A stretch of DNA of 64,000 bases from DASXAI01 sp963798445 (GTDB lineage: Bacteria > Actinomycetota > Acidimicrobiia > Acidimicrobiales > Ilumatobacteraceae). This document shows positions 8,252 through 17,442 of the stretch, piece after piece. A program made the position numbers and the translations under genes. The stretch covers positions 19,977 to 83,976 of the forward strand of contig CAWCTH010000005.1 in assembly GCA_963798445.1 (NCBI GenBank), written 5' to 3'. Positions within the stretch are counted from its first letter, which is position 1. Every line of letters starts with the position of its first letter. Below the pieces are notes generated by a model. It ran no database searches, was not told the DNA's origin, and saw only the letters and a list, made by a program, of their open reading frames with translations.

Positions 8252-10189
8252 TTACGTCCAGAAGGGGCTGGCGGCGATGTCCGGGCAGTCGCTGCGACCG
8301 TGGGCGTAGTAGTCGTCGTGGCCGGGGTCGAGCGTGATGTGGTCCCAGTCACGCGGGTCGGGGCCGGCGTAGACCACGTCGCGGGTGTCGTCGTTCACGT
8401 GGCCGGTGCCGTCGGCGTGCGGGGCGCACGCCGGCACCGCCCCGAAGGCGTGGGTCATCTCATGGGCGGTCAGGTACGTGGCGCCGTAGGGCCACGACTC
8501 GGTGTCCACGCTGGGGTAGATGTCGCACGATGGCATCCAGATCCCTACCGTCGTAGGCGCCCCGTGCAGCGTGAGGGTGCTGCCGCAGGCGTCGCCGACG
8601 GCGGGGACGAAGGCGACGACCGTCTCACCGGATGTGCCGTAGCCGAGCCCGTGCAACGTGGCGGCGAGGATGTCGAGTGGCGCCCCGGCCTCGAGCTGGG
8701 CCGTCGTGATCCCGAGGTTCACCGTGTCGACGGCCAGCACGCCGTCAGGGGCGTAGAGCCGAGGGCGGTGCCCGCCCGTCTGGGACGCGAACCAGCCCGT
8801 CACGAGGTCCATCTCGTGGCGGATGCCGGGCACGATCGTCGGGTCGGCCACGACGTCGCTCGGCAGGGCGTAGACCGCACGGAAGGAGTTGGCGAGTGAC
8901 GGGTTCACCGGGAGGGCCGGACCGGGCCCCGGCGGGGCCGCGACGACCGGCGGACCACTGAACCAGCCGGCGATGTCGGCCACGAGGTCGGCGCCGGACT
9001 GGCTGTAGAGGCCGATGTTCCCCGTCGTGCCCAGTTGGCCCAGCGCCAGGTTGGCGATGGTCTGGCCCGGCGCCGAGACGTTCAGGTTCGACGCCAGCGG
9101 GAGGGCGCCGGTGTCCGGGAACACCGTCACGAAGCCGGGAGCATCCGCGTTGGTGGCGGCCACGTTCATGAGCACGGCGGCGACGCCGGTGGCCGGCAGG
9201 CCGGCGGGGCCCGCCAGTGGCAGCGACGCCGCCCGGCCGGCGCCGAGATGGGGCAGGGGAGTGGCCGTGCGGGTGTCCAGGGCCCGGGTAGGCACCAGTG
9301 AGGTGAAGAGCCCGTCACCGGACATTGGCGCCGCGCTGCCGGTGACGTAACCCTCCGCGTCGGCCACCAGATCGAGCGTCGACTGGCTGTAGAGGTTGAC
9401 GTGACCGTCGGCGCCGACCGGCACGATCACCAGGTTGGCAATCGTCTGGCCGGCGCGCTCGATGTTGAGGTTCGACGCCAGTGGCAGCGGGAGGCCCGAC
9501 GGCCATGCCGTGACGAATCCTGGGGCGGTCGTGTTGGTGGCGGTGACGTTCAGGACGGCGGCTTCGGTGCCGGCCGGCGCGCTGGCGCTGAGATCGAGCG
9601 ACAGGGTGCTGCCCCCGGTGACCGCCGCGACGGGCGCACCGACGCCGGCGCGCGTGTCGAGCACACGCGCCGGCGCGACCGGTTGCAGCCGGCCGGGGCC
9701 GGTCGGTCCCGACGGGGTGAAGTAGCCGGATACGTCGGCCACGAGGTCGGTCGCGGCGATGGCGAACAGGTTCACGGCGCCGTCGGTGCCGAGTTGCACG
9801 GTGACGAGGTTGGAGATGGTCTGGCCCGCCCGTTCGACGTTGACGTTCGACGCCGTCGGGCGGCTCTCGGTCGACGGCCAGACCGTGACGAAGCCAGGCC
9901 CGGATGCGTCGGTGGCGGTGACGTTCATCACCACGGCGACCACGTCGTCGGCGGGGACGCCGCCGCGGCCGGCGACCTGGAGGCGGATGGTGGCGCCGGA
10001 GCCAACCGCGCCCGCACCGGCCTGACCGGTGCCGTCGCGCGTGTCGAGGAGGCGGGTGGGGGTGAGCGGCACGAACCGAGCCGGTGCGCCGACAGCACCG
10101 GCGGCGGTCGATGACACGGGGATCGAGGCGAGCCCGACGGCGACGAGCGCCACCGCCAGAGTCCAGTTCGTCCACCGACGGGCGCGCAT
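8252..10189 (-). CDS. Secreted protein: three RLLDTR repeats plus HExxH metalloprotease domain
   Basis: 645 residues with an N-terminal signal (WTLAVALVAVGLASIPVSS). Three tandem ~125-residue beta-rich repeats follow; each opens with an xLDTR motif (PTRLLDTRDGTG, PARVLDTRAGVG, PTRALDTRTATP) and closes with ADLVADVSGYF-like text. After a Pro/Gly linker (~430) the C-terminal ~210 residues contain LTAHEMTHAFG, an HExxH zinc site at residues ~576-580, and several His/Asp downstream that could complete the site. ATG 10189 has GGAGGA about 8 nt upstream. It is probably exported and bound to the cell surface through the repeats. Substrate unknown. Confidence 0.75.
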   Translation of the reverse strand: MRARRWTNWTLAVALVAVGLASIPVSSTAAGAVGAPARFVPLTPTRLLDTRDGTGQAGAGAVGSGATIRLQVAGRGGVPADDVVAVVMNVTATDASGPGFVTVWPSTESRPTASNVNVERAGQTISNLVTVQLGTDGAVNLFAIAATDLVADVSGYFTPSGPTGPGRLQPVAPARVLDTRAGVGAPVAAVTGGSTLSLDLSASAPAGTEAAVLNVTATNTTAPGFVTAWPSGLPLPLASNLNIERAGQTIANLVIVPVGADGHVNLYSQSTLDLVADAEGYVTGSAAPMSGDGLFTSLVPTRALDTRTATPLPHLGAGRAASLPLAGPAGLPATGVAAVLMNVAATNADAPGFVTVFPDTGALPLASNLNVSAPGQTIANLALGQLGTTGNIGLYSQSGADLVADIAGWFSGPPVVAAPPGPGPALPVNPSLANSFRAVYALPSDVVADPTIVPGIRHEMDLVTGWFASQTGGHRPRLYAPDGVLAVDTVNLGITTAQLEAGAPLDILAATLHGLGYGTSGETVVAFVPAVGDACGSTLTLHGAPTTVGIWMPSCDIYPSVDTESWPYGATYLTAHEMTHAFGAVPACAPHADGTGHVNDDTRDVVYAGPDPRDWDHITLDPGHDDYYAHGRSDCPDIAASPFWT

Positions 10190-10401
10190 GCTCGATGTCC
10201 TCCGAAAGGGTGCAGGCCGGTCCCGCCCGACGCAGACGTCGAACCTACGACGACGCCTCAGGAGCCGGAATGATCCGTTCGGATCAGCGTCCGCACGCTC
10301 ATCGTTGGTGCGCCCCGTGGCCCGCGCCGCTGCCGCGATGATGACGTCGTGGGGGCCGCGGGGGCGACCGTTGCGCACGGGGCGATGCGACCGCGGCCCG
10401 G

Positions 10402-10407
10402 TAGCCT
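10402..10407 (+). promoter_or_regulatory. -10 box TAGCCT of leaderless argS
   Basis: TAGCCT, then 6 nt, then ATG 10414, with no Shine-Dalgarno. The same hexamer and near-identical spacer sequence recur before the wecA-like gene. Confidence 0.5.
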
Positions 10408-10413
10408 GGCCGG

Positions 10414-12015
10414 ATGGCCGCTCCCCTCGCGCTGCGCGACGCGATCGTCGCCCGCTTGGGCCGGCTCGGCCTGCACGCGCCGGGCGACCTCAAGCTGGAG
10501 CAGCCCCGCAACCCCGACCACGGCGACTGGGCCGTCAACTGCTTCCCGCTGGCCAAGGGATCTTCGTACGCCGGCCCGGCGCTTGCCGCGGCCTTGGCCG
10601 ACACGCTGAACGCCGACCCGCCCCACCACCTCGCCAAGGCCGAGGCGGTCGGCGGCTTCCTCAACCTGCGGCTCCACGACACGTGGCTCCACGACGTCCT
10701 GCACACGGTGGTGGCCGAGGGCACCGACGGGTTCGGGCGGGACGACAGCGGGGCCGGCCGCAGCGTGAACATCGAGTTCGTCTCGGCCAACCCCACCGGT
10801 CCCCTGCACGCCGCCCATGGCCGCTGGGCCGCCTACGGCGACTCGCTCGGGCGCATCATGAGCCGGACCGGCTGGGTCGTGCAGCGTGAGTTCTACGTGA
10901 ACGACCGGGGCGCTCAGCTCCAGCGCTTCGCCGACTCGCTGGTGGCGGCGAAGCGGGGCGAGCCCATTCCCGAAGACGGCTACCGGGGCGCGTACGTCGA
11001 GGAGTGGGCGGCCGAGATGCCCGCCGACGCCGACCCGCTGGCGTGGGGTCTCGACCGGGCACTGGCCGACCAGCGCGAGACGCTCGCCGGCATGGGGGTC
11101 TTCTTCGACCGGTGGTCCAGCGAGCGCGCCCTCGTCGACGCCGGCGCCATGGACGCCACGCTCACCGAGCTGCGCCAGCTCGGTCACGTGTACGACGCCG
11201 ACGGCGCGGTCTGGCTGCGCACCACCGAGTTCGGCGACGACCGCGACCGCGTGCTCGTGCGCGCCAACGGGGAGCCCACCTACTTCCTCCCCGACATCGC
11301 CTACCACCGCGACAAGCTGAGCCGCGCCGACCATCTCATCGACGTGTGGGGCTCCGACCACCACGGTTACGTGGCGCGGGTGAAGATCGCCGTCCAGGCG
11401 CTCAACCACCGGCCCGACGACCTCGAGATCATCGTCGGGCAGAACGTCGTGCTGCTGCGTGACGGCAACGAGGTCAAGCTCTCGAAGCGCCAGGGCGAGA
11501 TCATCCTGCTGCGCGAGGACGTGATCGACGAGGTCGGAGCGGACGCCACGCGCTTCACCTTCCTCTTGCAATCCATCGACACGAAGCTGGTGTTCGACCT
11601 CGACGTCGTCGTGCAACGGTCGATGGACAACCCGGTCTTCTACGTGCAGATGGCCCACGCCCGGCTGGCCGGCATCGTGCGGAACGCCGCCGCCAAGGGC
11701 ATCACCCGCGACCCGCTCGACACCGTCGACCTCGGGATGCTCACTCATCAGCGCGAGCGCGAGCTCCTCACCATCCTCAACGATCTGCCCGGTGTCGTGC
11801 TCGACGCCGCGGCACGCCGGGCCCCCAACAAGATCACGACGTGGACGCGCGAGATGGCCTCGGCGGTGCACGGCTTCCACCACGACTGCTGGGTCGTGGC
11901 CGACGACGTCTCGCCCGAGCTCAGCCAAGCGCGCCTCTGGCTCGTCGAGGCGGCTCGGATCGGTCTGGTGGTCGCCCTCGATCTGGTGGGTGTGGCTGCT
12001 CCCGAGCAGATGTAG
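10414..12015 (+). CDS. argS: Arginyl-tRNA synthetase
   Basis: A class I synthetase of 533 residues that charges tRNA-Arg with arginine using ATP. The N-terminal Arg-tRNA recognition domain contains NPDHGDWAVNCFPLAK. The catalytic core has the HIGH-equivalent in FVSANPTGPLHAAHGR and the KMSKS-equivalent KLSKRQGE. The C-terminal helical anticodon-binding domain begins near HQRERELLTIL. It is slightly short for the family (usually 550-590). It is first in the cluster and followed by lysA 11 nt downstream. Confidence 0.97.
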   Translation: MAAPLALRDAIVARLGRLGLHAPGDLKLEQPRNPDHGDWAVNCFPLAKGSSYAGPALAAALADTLNADPPHHLAKAEAVGGFLNLRLHDTWLHDVLHTVVAEGTDGFGRDDSGAGRSVNIEFVSANPTGPLHAAHGRWAAYGDSLGRIMSRTGWVVQREFYVNDRGAQLQRFADSLVAAKRGEPIPEDGYRGAYVEEWAAEMPADADPLAWGLDRALADQRETLAGMGVFFDRWSSERALVDAGAMDATLTELRQLGHVYDADGAVWLRTTEFGDDRDRVLVRANGEPTYFLPDIAYHRDKLSRADHLIDVWGSDHHGYVARVKIAVQALNHRPDDLEIIVGQNVVLLRDGNEVKLSKRQGEIILLREDVIDEVGADATRFTFLLQSIDTKLVFDLDVVVQRSMDNPVFYVQMAHARLAGIVRNAAAKGITRDPLDTVDLGMLTHQRERELLTILNDLPGVVLDAAARRAPNKITTWTREMASAVHGFHHDCWVVADDVSPELSQARLWLVEAARIGLVVALDLVGVAAPEQM

Positions 12016-12026
12016 CGACGGCCCTC

Positions 12027-13301
12027 GTGAGCCCCGTCCCGCCCAGCCTGCTACCCGACGGCGCCGGCATCTCGCCCGACGGCCGCCTGTCGATCGGCGG
12101 GTGCGACGTGGTCGAGCTGGCGGAGACGTTCGGCACGCCGCTGTTCGTCTACGACGAGGCCCACATCCGCACCCGATGCCGCGACGCGGTGGCCGCCTTC
12201 GGCCCCGGCAACGTCATCTATGCCACCAAGGCCTTCCTGTGCCTGGCCATGGCGCGCCTCGTGTACGAGGAGGAGCTGCTCCTCGACGTGGCCACCGGCG
12301 GCGAGATGCACGTGGCCCTGGCCGCCGGGGTGCCCGGCGACCGGCTCGTGCTCCACGGCAACAACAAGTCGATGGCCGAGTTGGCGACGGCGCTGCAGGT
12401 AGGGGTGCACCACGTCGTCGTGGACAGCTTCGACGAGCTCGACCGGCTGGAGCAGCTCCACGCCGATGGGCTCCCGGCGCCGCGGGTGCAGCTGCGCATC
12501 ACGCCCGGCATCGAGGCCCACACCCACGAGTACGTACGTACCGGTCAGGCCGATTCCAAGTTCGGCTTCGGCCTCCTGGGAGGCGTGGCTGAGCGCGCCA
12601 TCGAGCGGGCGCGGCGATCTGTTGCCGTCGAGCTGGTCGGCTTGCACACCCACATCGGCAGCCAGATCTTCGCCGCGGAGTCCTTCGCCCTGGCGGCCGA
12701 GGTCATGGCCCAACTGGTCGCCGCCCACGAACTGCCCACGCTCACGATGGGCGGGGGGCTGGGCGTGGCCTACGTGGAAGGCGAGTCGGCGCCCGACATC
12801 GCCGAGTGGGGGAAGGTGGTGCGCGAGGCGCTCGACGCCACCGGTGTACCGGTGCAGCTCATGGTGGAGCCCGGTCGGGCGCTCGTCGCCAGTGCCGCCG
12901 TCACGCTTTACACGGTGGGAACGGTGAAGGACATCCCGGGCATCCGGACCTACGTCGCCGTCGACGGCGGCATGAGCGACAACCCGCGCCCGGTCCTCTA
13001 CGGCAGCGGCTACGAGGCCTTCCTGCCTCGTGAGACGGGGGCCGACCGGCCCCGGCCGGTGCGCGTCGTCGGCAAGCACTGCGAGTCCGGCGACGTGCTC
13101 GTGCACGCCGCCTTCGTTCCCGACGATCTGGCCGTCGGCGATGTCCTGTGCACCCCGGTGACCGGCGCCTACGGCCACACCATGGCGTCGAACTACAACA
13201 AGGTGCCGCGGCCGGCGGTGCTGTTCGTCGCGAACGGGGAGCCGCGGTTGGTGGTGCGCCGGGAGACGTACGACGATCTCACTCGTCTCGACGTCGGCTG
13301 A
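12027..13301 (+). CDS. lysA: Diaminopimelate decarboxylase
   Basis: A PLP enzyme (424 residues) that converts meso-diaminopimelate to L-lysine, the last step of lysine synthesis. The PLP lysine is in NVIYATKAFL; the phosphate/PLP glycine region and HTHIGSQI follow; the C-terminal active-site motif from the other subunit is GKHCESGDVL. GTG 12027 gives the expected N-terminus and lies 11 nt after argS; the frame upstream of it is an argS shadow. The argS-lysA pair is the classical actinobacterial arrangement. Confidence 0.95.
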   Translation: MSPVPPSLLPDGAGISPDGRLSIGGCDVVELAETFGTPLFVYDEAHIRTRCRDAVAAFGPGNVIYATKAFLCLAMARLVYEEELLLDVATGGEMHVALAAGVPGDRLVLHGNNKSMAELATALQVGVHHVVVDSFDELDRLEQLHADGLPAPRVQLRITPGIEAHTHEYVRTGQADSKFGFGLLGGVAERAIERARRSVAVELVGLHTHIGSQIFAAESFALAAEVMAQLVAAHELPTLTMGGGLGVAYVEGESAPDIAEWGKVVREALDATGVPVQLMVEPGRALVASAAVTLYTVGTVKDIPGIRTYVAVDGGMSDNPRPVLYGSGYEAFLPRETGADRPRPVRVVGKHCESGDVLVHAAFVPDDLAVGDVLCTPVTGAYGHTMASNYNKVPRPAVLFVANGEPRLVVRRETYDDLTRLDVG

Positions 13302-13306
13302 ACGCC

Positions 13307-13312
13307 TACATT
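13307..13312 (+). promoter_or_regulatory. -10 box TACATT of leaderless P450 gene
   Basis: TACATT, 6 nt, then ATG 13319, lying 5 nt after the lysA stop. It implies that the P450 gene can be transcribed separately from argS-lysA. Confidence 0.45.
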
Positions 13313-13318
13313 CCGCTC

Positions 13319-14543
13319 ATGGGGACCGATGTCAACGAGCTCGATCTTCCCTTCCTGGACCTGCCGAGTGTGCCGACCCGGGCCGAGGGACGCATGCTCA
13401 TCGACGCCGCCCGCCGCGGTGACCACTGGTTGGTGCGAACTCCCGGCGGCTACCTCATCACCACCTACGAGGACTCGGTCGCGCTGCTGCGCGACCGGCG
13501 CTTCCACCAGTTCGCGGCCAAGCTGCCCGAGCTGGCCGGGCCCGACTACGCCGACTACTTCGCCAACAGCCAGCCGTCGATCCTCACCACCGAAGGCGAC
13601 GCCCACGGCCGGCTGCGGCGCATCGTGGCGCCGGCGTTCACCCCGAAGGCGGCCGACCGTTACCGCCCGTTCATGCGCGAGGTGATGGACCGGCTGCTCG
13701 ACCCCTTCGTGCCCACCGGACGCATCGAGCTGGTGCGCGACGTGTGCGAGCCCTATCCCATCCCCATCATCTGCCGGCTCCTGGGCGCGCCCGAGGACGA
13801 CTGGAAGCTGTTCTCGCGGTGGGCGGCCGACCTCCTGCGCATCTTCAACTTCAACTTCGCCGAGGACCTGCCGTTCATCAGGGCGGCCCGCGATGAGGTG
13901 AGCGCGTACGTCCGCGAGCTCATCGAGCGCCGGCGCCGCTCGCCCGGCGACGACCTTCTCACCGATCTCATCGCCGCCGAGGAAGCGGGCGACCGGCTGT
14001 CGACCGATGAGTTGCTGAGCATGGCGGTGGCGGTGCTGATCGCCGGCACCGACACCACGCGCAACCAGTTGGGGTGCACCGTGGCGCTGTTCACCGATCA
14101 CCCGGACCAGTGGGCCTTGCTGGCCGACCATCCCGAGCTGGCACCCCGGGCGGTGGAGGAGGCGATGCGCTACCTCGGCGCCATCGGCGGCACCGCCCGG
14201 TTCGCCAGCGAGGACGTCGAGTTCAAGGGCGTCCTGTTCCCCAAGGACACGACCATCTCCACCAGCTTCGCCGCCGCCAACAGGGACGAGCACGTTTTCG
14301 CCGCACCGGAGACCTTCGACATCACGCGCGAGTCGTCGTCGCCCCACCTGACCTTCGGCAGTGGCATCCACTACTGCCTGGGCGCGTGGCTGGCGCCGCG
14401 CCGAGCTGCAGGAGGCGCTGCCCATCCTGGCCCGGCGCCTGCCCGACCTGGCCGCCGGCGGCGCCATCGAATGGAAGCCCAACTCCGTCGGCATCTGGGG
14501 CCCGGCCCGTTTGCCGCTCACGTTCGGCGGAGGGCGCGCCTAG
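13319..14543 (+). CDS. Cytochrome P450, frameshifted after the heme motif
   Basis: About 407 residues. Diagnostic motifs appear in order: I-helix oxygen-binding AGTDTT, K-helix ExxR (EEAMR), and the heme-thiolate loop FGSGIHYCLG. Right after LGAWLA the frame changes at about 14396 (GCGCCGCG); removing one base gives RAELQEALPILARRLPDL, the normal L-helix, ending at TAG 14541. Soluble bacterial class, substrate unknown. It interrupts the usual lysA-hom adjacency and has its own leaderless promoter. Without the repair its frame would run on into hom. Confidence 0.88.
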
Positions 14544-14546
14544 CCT
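14541..14546 (+). promoter_or_regulatory. -10 box TAGCCT upstream of hom
   Basis: TAGCCT overlaps the P450 stop codon and lies 8 nt before GTG 14555, with no ribosome-binding site. Confidence 0.35.
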
Positions 14547-14554
14547 CAACCGGC

Positions 14555-15857
14555 GTGACGGACGTCGTGCGGGTCGGGGTGCTGGGTTGCGGCAACGTCG
14601 GCGGCGCGCTCGTGGCGCTGGTAGCGGAGCAGGCCGACGCCATCGAAGCCCGCACCGGCCTCCGCCTGGAGATCGCCGCCGTGGCCGTCCGGAACCTGTC
14701 CCGCGAGCGTGACGTCGAGCTCTCCGAGGGCGTGCTCACCCGCGACAGCGCGGCGGTGGTGGCCGACCCCGACATCGACATCGTGGTGGAGGTCATCGGC
14801 GGCATCGAGCCCGCCCGAGAGCTCATCCTGGCGGCGCTGGCGGCGGGCAAGCCGGTCGTCACGGCCAACAAGGAGCTGCTCGCCAACGTGGGCACCGAGG
14901 TGTTCGCCGCCGCCGCCACCGCCAACCGCGACCTCTTGTTCGAAGCCGCCGTCGCCGGCGGCATCCCCATCGTTCGGGTGCTGCGCGAGAGCCTGCGGGG
15001 CGAGCCCATCCGCCGGGTGATGGGCATCGTCAACGGCACCACCAACTACATCCTCACCAAGATGTCGCGAGGAGGGCGCCGACTACGGCGCCGCCCTCGG
15101 CGAGGCGCAGCGCCTCGGCTACGCCGAGCGCGACCCGACTGCAGACGTCGAGGGCTTCGACGCCGCCGCCAAGGCCGCCATCATCGCCGCCATCGCCTTC
15201 GGGGCGAGGGTGGTGGCCGGCGACGTCTACCACGAGGGCATCAGCCGCATCACCCCCGACGACATCGCCGTCGCCCGCCGCCTCGGCTACGTCGTGAAGC
15301 TGCTCGCCATCTGCGAGCGCATCGACGGCCCGGCCGGCAGCACCGAGTTCTCGGTGGCCGTGCGGGTCCATCCCACGATGGTGCCCAACGACCATCCGCT
15401 GGCCAACGTGCGCGACAGCTACAACGCCGTGTTCGTCGAGGGCGGTGCGGTGGGCAACCTCATGTTCTACGGCCGGGGCGCCGGCGGCCGGCCCACCGCC
15501 AGCGCCGTGCTTGGTGATCTCATCGACGCTGCCGTGAACCTGCGCCAGGGCACTCACGGCCCGATGGGCTCGTTCACGCGGGTGCGCATGCGACCCATCG
15601 ACGAGACGACGGCCGAGTACTACCTGCCGCTCGAGGTCGTCGATCGGCCCGGTGTCCTGCACGCCGTCACCGGTGCTTTCGCCAAGCACGACGTGAGCAT
15701 CCGCAGCATGGAGCAGGAGGGCCACGCCGACGACGCCCAACTGGTGTTCATCACCCACGAAGCGCGGGAGGCCGACGTGCAGGCGACGCTGCGCGACCTG
15801 CGTGACCTCGAAGTGGTGAAGCGAGTCGGGGGGCTGCTGCGAGTCGTCGGGACGTGA
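14555..15857 (+). CDS. hom: Homoserine dehydrogenase, frameshifted
   Basis: About 433 residues; reduces aspartate semialdehyde to homoserine for threonine/methionine. NAD(P)-binding GVLGCGNVGGALV is at the N-terminus, then VVEVIGGIEPAR, VTANKELLA and MGIVNGTTNYILTKM. Immediately after ILTKMS the frame changes at about 15067 (TCGCGA); removing one base gives EEGADYGAALGEAQRLGYAE. The C-terminus is an ACT domain (RPGVLHAVTGAFAKHDVSI), the usual site of threonine feedback. Its stop overlaps the thrC start (GTGA). Confidence 0.93.
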
Positions 15858-17224
15858 GGTACGTCTCCACCCGGGGGTCGGCGCCGGAGCTGGGATTCGC
15901 CGATGTGCTGCTGGCCGGGCTGGCCGTCGACGGCGGCCTGTACGTCCCGACGTCGTGGCCGGCAATGCCGCCGCTGCGCCGTGACGTCAGCTATGCCACG
16001 ACCGCGGCGGCGGTGGTGGCGCCGTTCATCGACGGCGAGATCGACATCGGCACGTTGCGGCGCATGTGCGACGAGGCCTATGCCACGTTCCGGCATCCGG
16101 CGGTGTGCCCGCTCGTGCAGATCGGTCCCGACGACTGGCTGCTCGAGTTGTTCCACGGCCCCACGCTCGCCTTCAAGGACGTCGCCCTCCAACTGGTGGG
16201 CCGCCTCTTCGATCACGTGCTCGACCAGCGCGGCGAGCGCGTCACCATCATCGGCGCCACGTCGGGCGACACCGGTTCGGCCGCCATCAACGCCGTCGCC
16301 GGCCGCCGCAACATCGAGATCGTGGTGCTCTATCCGGACGGTCGGGTCAGCGAGGTCCAGCGCCGGCAGATGACCACCGTCGACGCCCCGAACGTGCGCA
16401 CCGTCGCCGTGGAGGGGACCTTCGACGATTGCCAGGACCTCGTGAAGGCCATGTTCGCCGACGAGGCGTTCCGCTCGCAGCACCAACTGGCTGCCGTGAA
16501 CTCCATCAACTGGGTGCGGATCATGGCCCAGGTCGTCTACTACGCCACCGCGGTCAGCCACCTCGGCGGCGGGCCGGCGTCGTTCGCGGTGCCGACGGGC
16601 AACTTCGGCAACGTGCTGTCGGGCTGGGTGGCCCGCCGGATGGGCCTGCCGATCGACCGGTTGGTGATCGGCTCGAACCGCAACGACATCCTGTCGCGCT
16701 TCCTCCACTCGGGCATCATGGCGACCAGCGTCGTCGTCCCGACGCTCAGCCCCAGCATGGACATCCAGGTCAGCTCGAACTTCGAGCGCCTCCTGTTCGA
16801 GCTGAACCATCGCGACGGCGGCATGACGGCCGAGCAGCTGAACCGGTTCCGGGCCACGGGCTCGCTGACCGTGGAGCCCGATCAGCTCGAGATGGTGACG
16901 TCGGTGTTCGACGCCGCCCGCTTCGACGACGAGGCCACGCTGGAGATCATCGCCACCACGTACGACGAAACCGGCATCCTGATCGACCCCCACACCGCCG
17001 TCGGCCTCGGCGCGGCGCGCGGTCCGGCCGGGCCCGGCGGCGGTGCCGATGGTCACACTGGCCACCGCCCATCCGGCCAAGTTCCCCGACGCGGTGGAGC
17101 GGGCTACGGGCATCCGACCCGCCGCTACCAGCGCACCTTGCCGACCTGCTCGACCGGCCCGAGCGCACCGTCACCCTGCCGAACGACCTGGCCAAGATCG
17201 AGGCGTTCGTCGCGCAGGCCGTAG
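15854..17224 (+). CDS. thrC: Threonine synthase, frameshifted near the 3' end
   Basis: A PLP enzyme converting O-phosphohomoserine to threonine. It starts at GTG 15854, overlapping the hom stop. The PLP lysine is in FHGPTLAFKDVALQ; phosphate binding is GATSGDTGSAAI; then TGNFGNVLSGWVA. The first ~385 residues are intact. The last ~70 cross three frames: near 17020 (GCGCGCGG) into VPMVTLATAHPAKFPDAVE, near 17119 (CCCG) into PPLPAHLADLLDRPE, and probably near 17212 (TCGCGC), which would end at TAG 17222-17224. Each is equivalent to one extra base; corrected length is ~455. No thrB follows. Confidence 0.9.
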   Translation: MRYVSTRGSAPELGFADVLLAGLAVDGGLYVPTSWPAMPPLRRDVSYATTAAAVVAPFIDGEIDIGTLRRMCDEAYATFRHPAVCPLVQIGPDDWLLELFHGPTLAFKDVALQLVGRLFDHVLDQRGERVTIIGATSGDTGSAAINAVAGRRNIEIVVLYPDGRVSEVQRRQMTTVDAPNVRTVAVEGTFDDCQDLVKAMFADEAFRSQHQLAAVNSINWVRIMAQVVYYATAVSHLGGGPASFAVPTGNFGNVLSGWVARRMGLPIDRLVIGSNRNDILSRFLHSGIMATSVVVPTLSPSMDIQVSSNFERLLFELNHRDGGMTAEQLNRFRATGSLTVEPDQLEMVTSVFDAARFDDEATLEIIATTYDETGILIDPHTAVGLGAARGPAGPGGGADGHTGHRPSGQVPRRGGAGYGHPTRRYQRTLPTCSTGPSAPSPCRTTWPRSRRSSRRP

Positions 17225-17302
17225 TTCGGCGTTGCACGGCGGCATCCGCGGTCGATATCGTTGTGCCCGCTCGGCCCGGCCGAGCGCACCACTGGCGGAT
17301 GG

Positions 17303-17324
17303 CGAACCCGGAGGGAGGGGTTCG
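17303..17324 (+). other. Hairpin in the rho leader
   Basis: A 7-bp stem (CGAACCC with GGGTTCG) and 8-nt loop, about 120 nt upstream of the rho start in the 218-nt thrC-rho spacer. Rho genes often have autoregulated leaders, but nothing here proves that. Confidence 0.3.
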
Positions 17325-17442
17325 TGCCGTCAGTTCCACCCGTTCCGCTTCGGTCACGTTCGCCATGGGCTCTGCCTGGTGGCGCGGTGACGAGGCAACG
17401 GGTACTCCCCGAAATCCCGGACCCACCGGAAAGAAGGTGCTC

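Noticed and set aside
9315..10175. Arg/His-rich frames overlapping the RLLDTR protein
   Set aside because: Shadow frames of the repeats on both strands; no start site and unnatural composition.
13148..15517. One long frame apparently fusing a P450 to homoserine dehydrogenase
   Set aside because: The fusion arises only because a one-base insertion after the heme motif removes the P450 stop; the repaired frames give two normal proteins with their own start signals.
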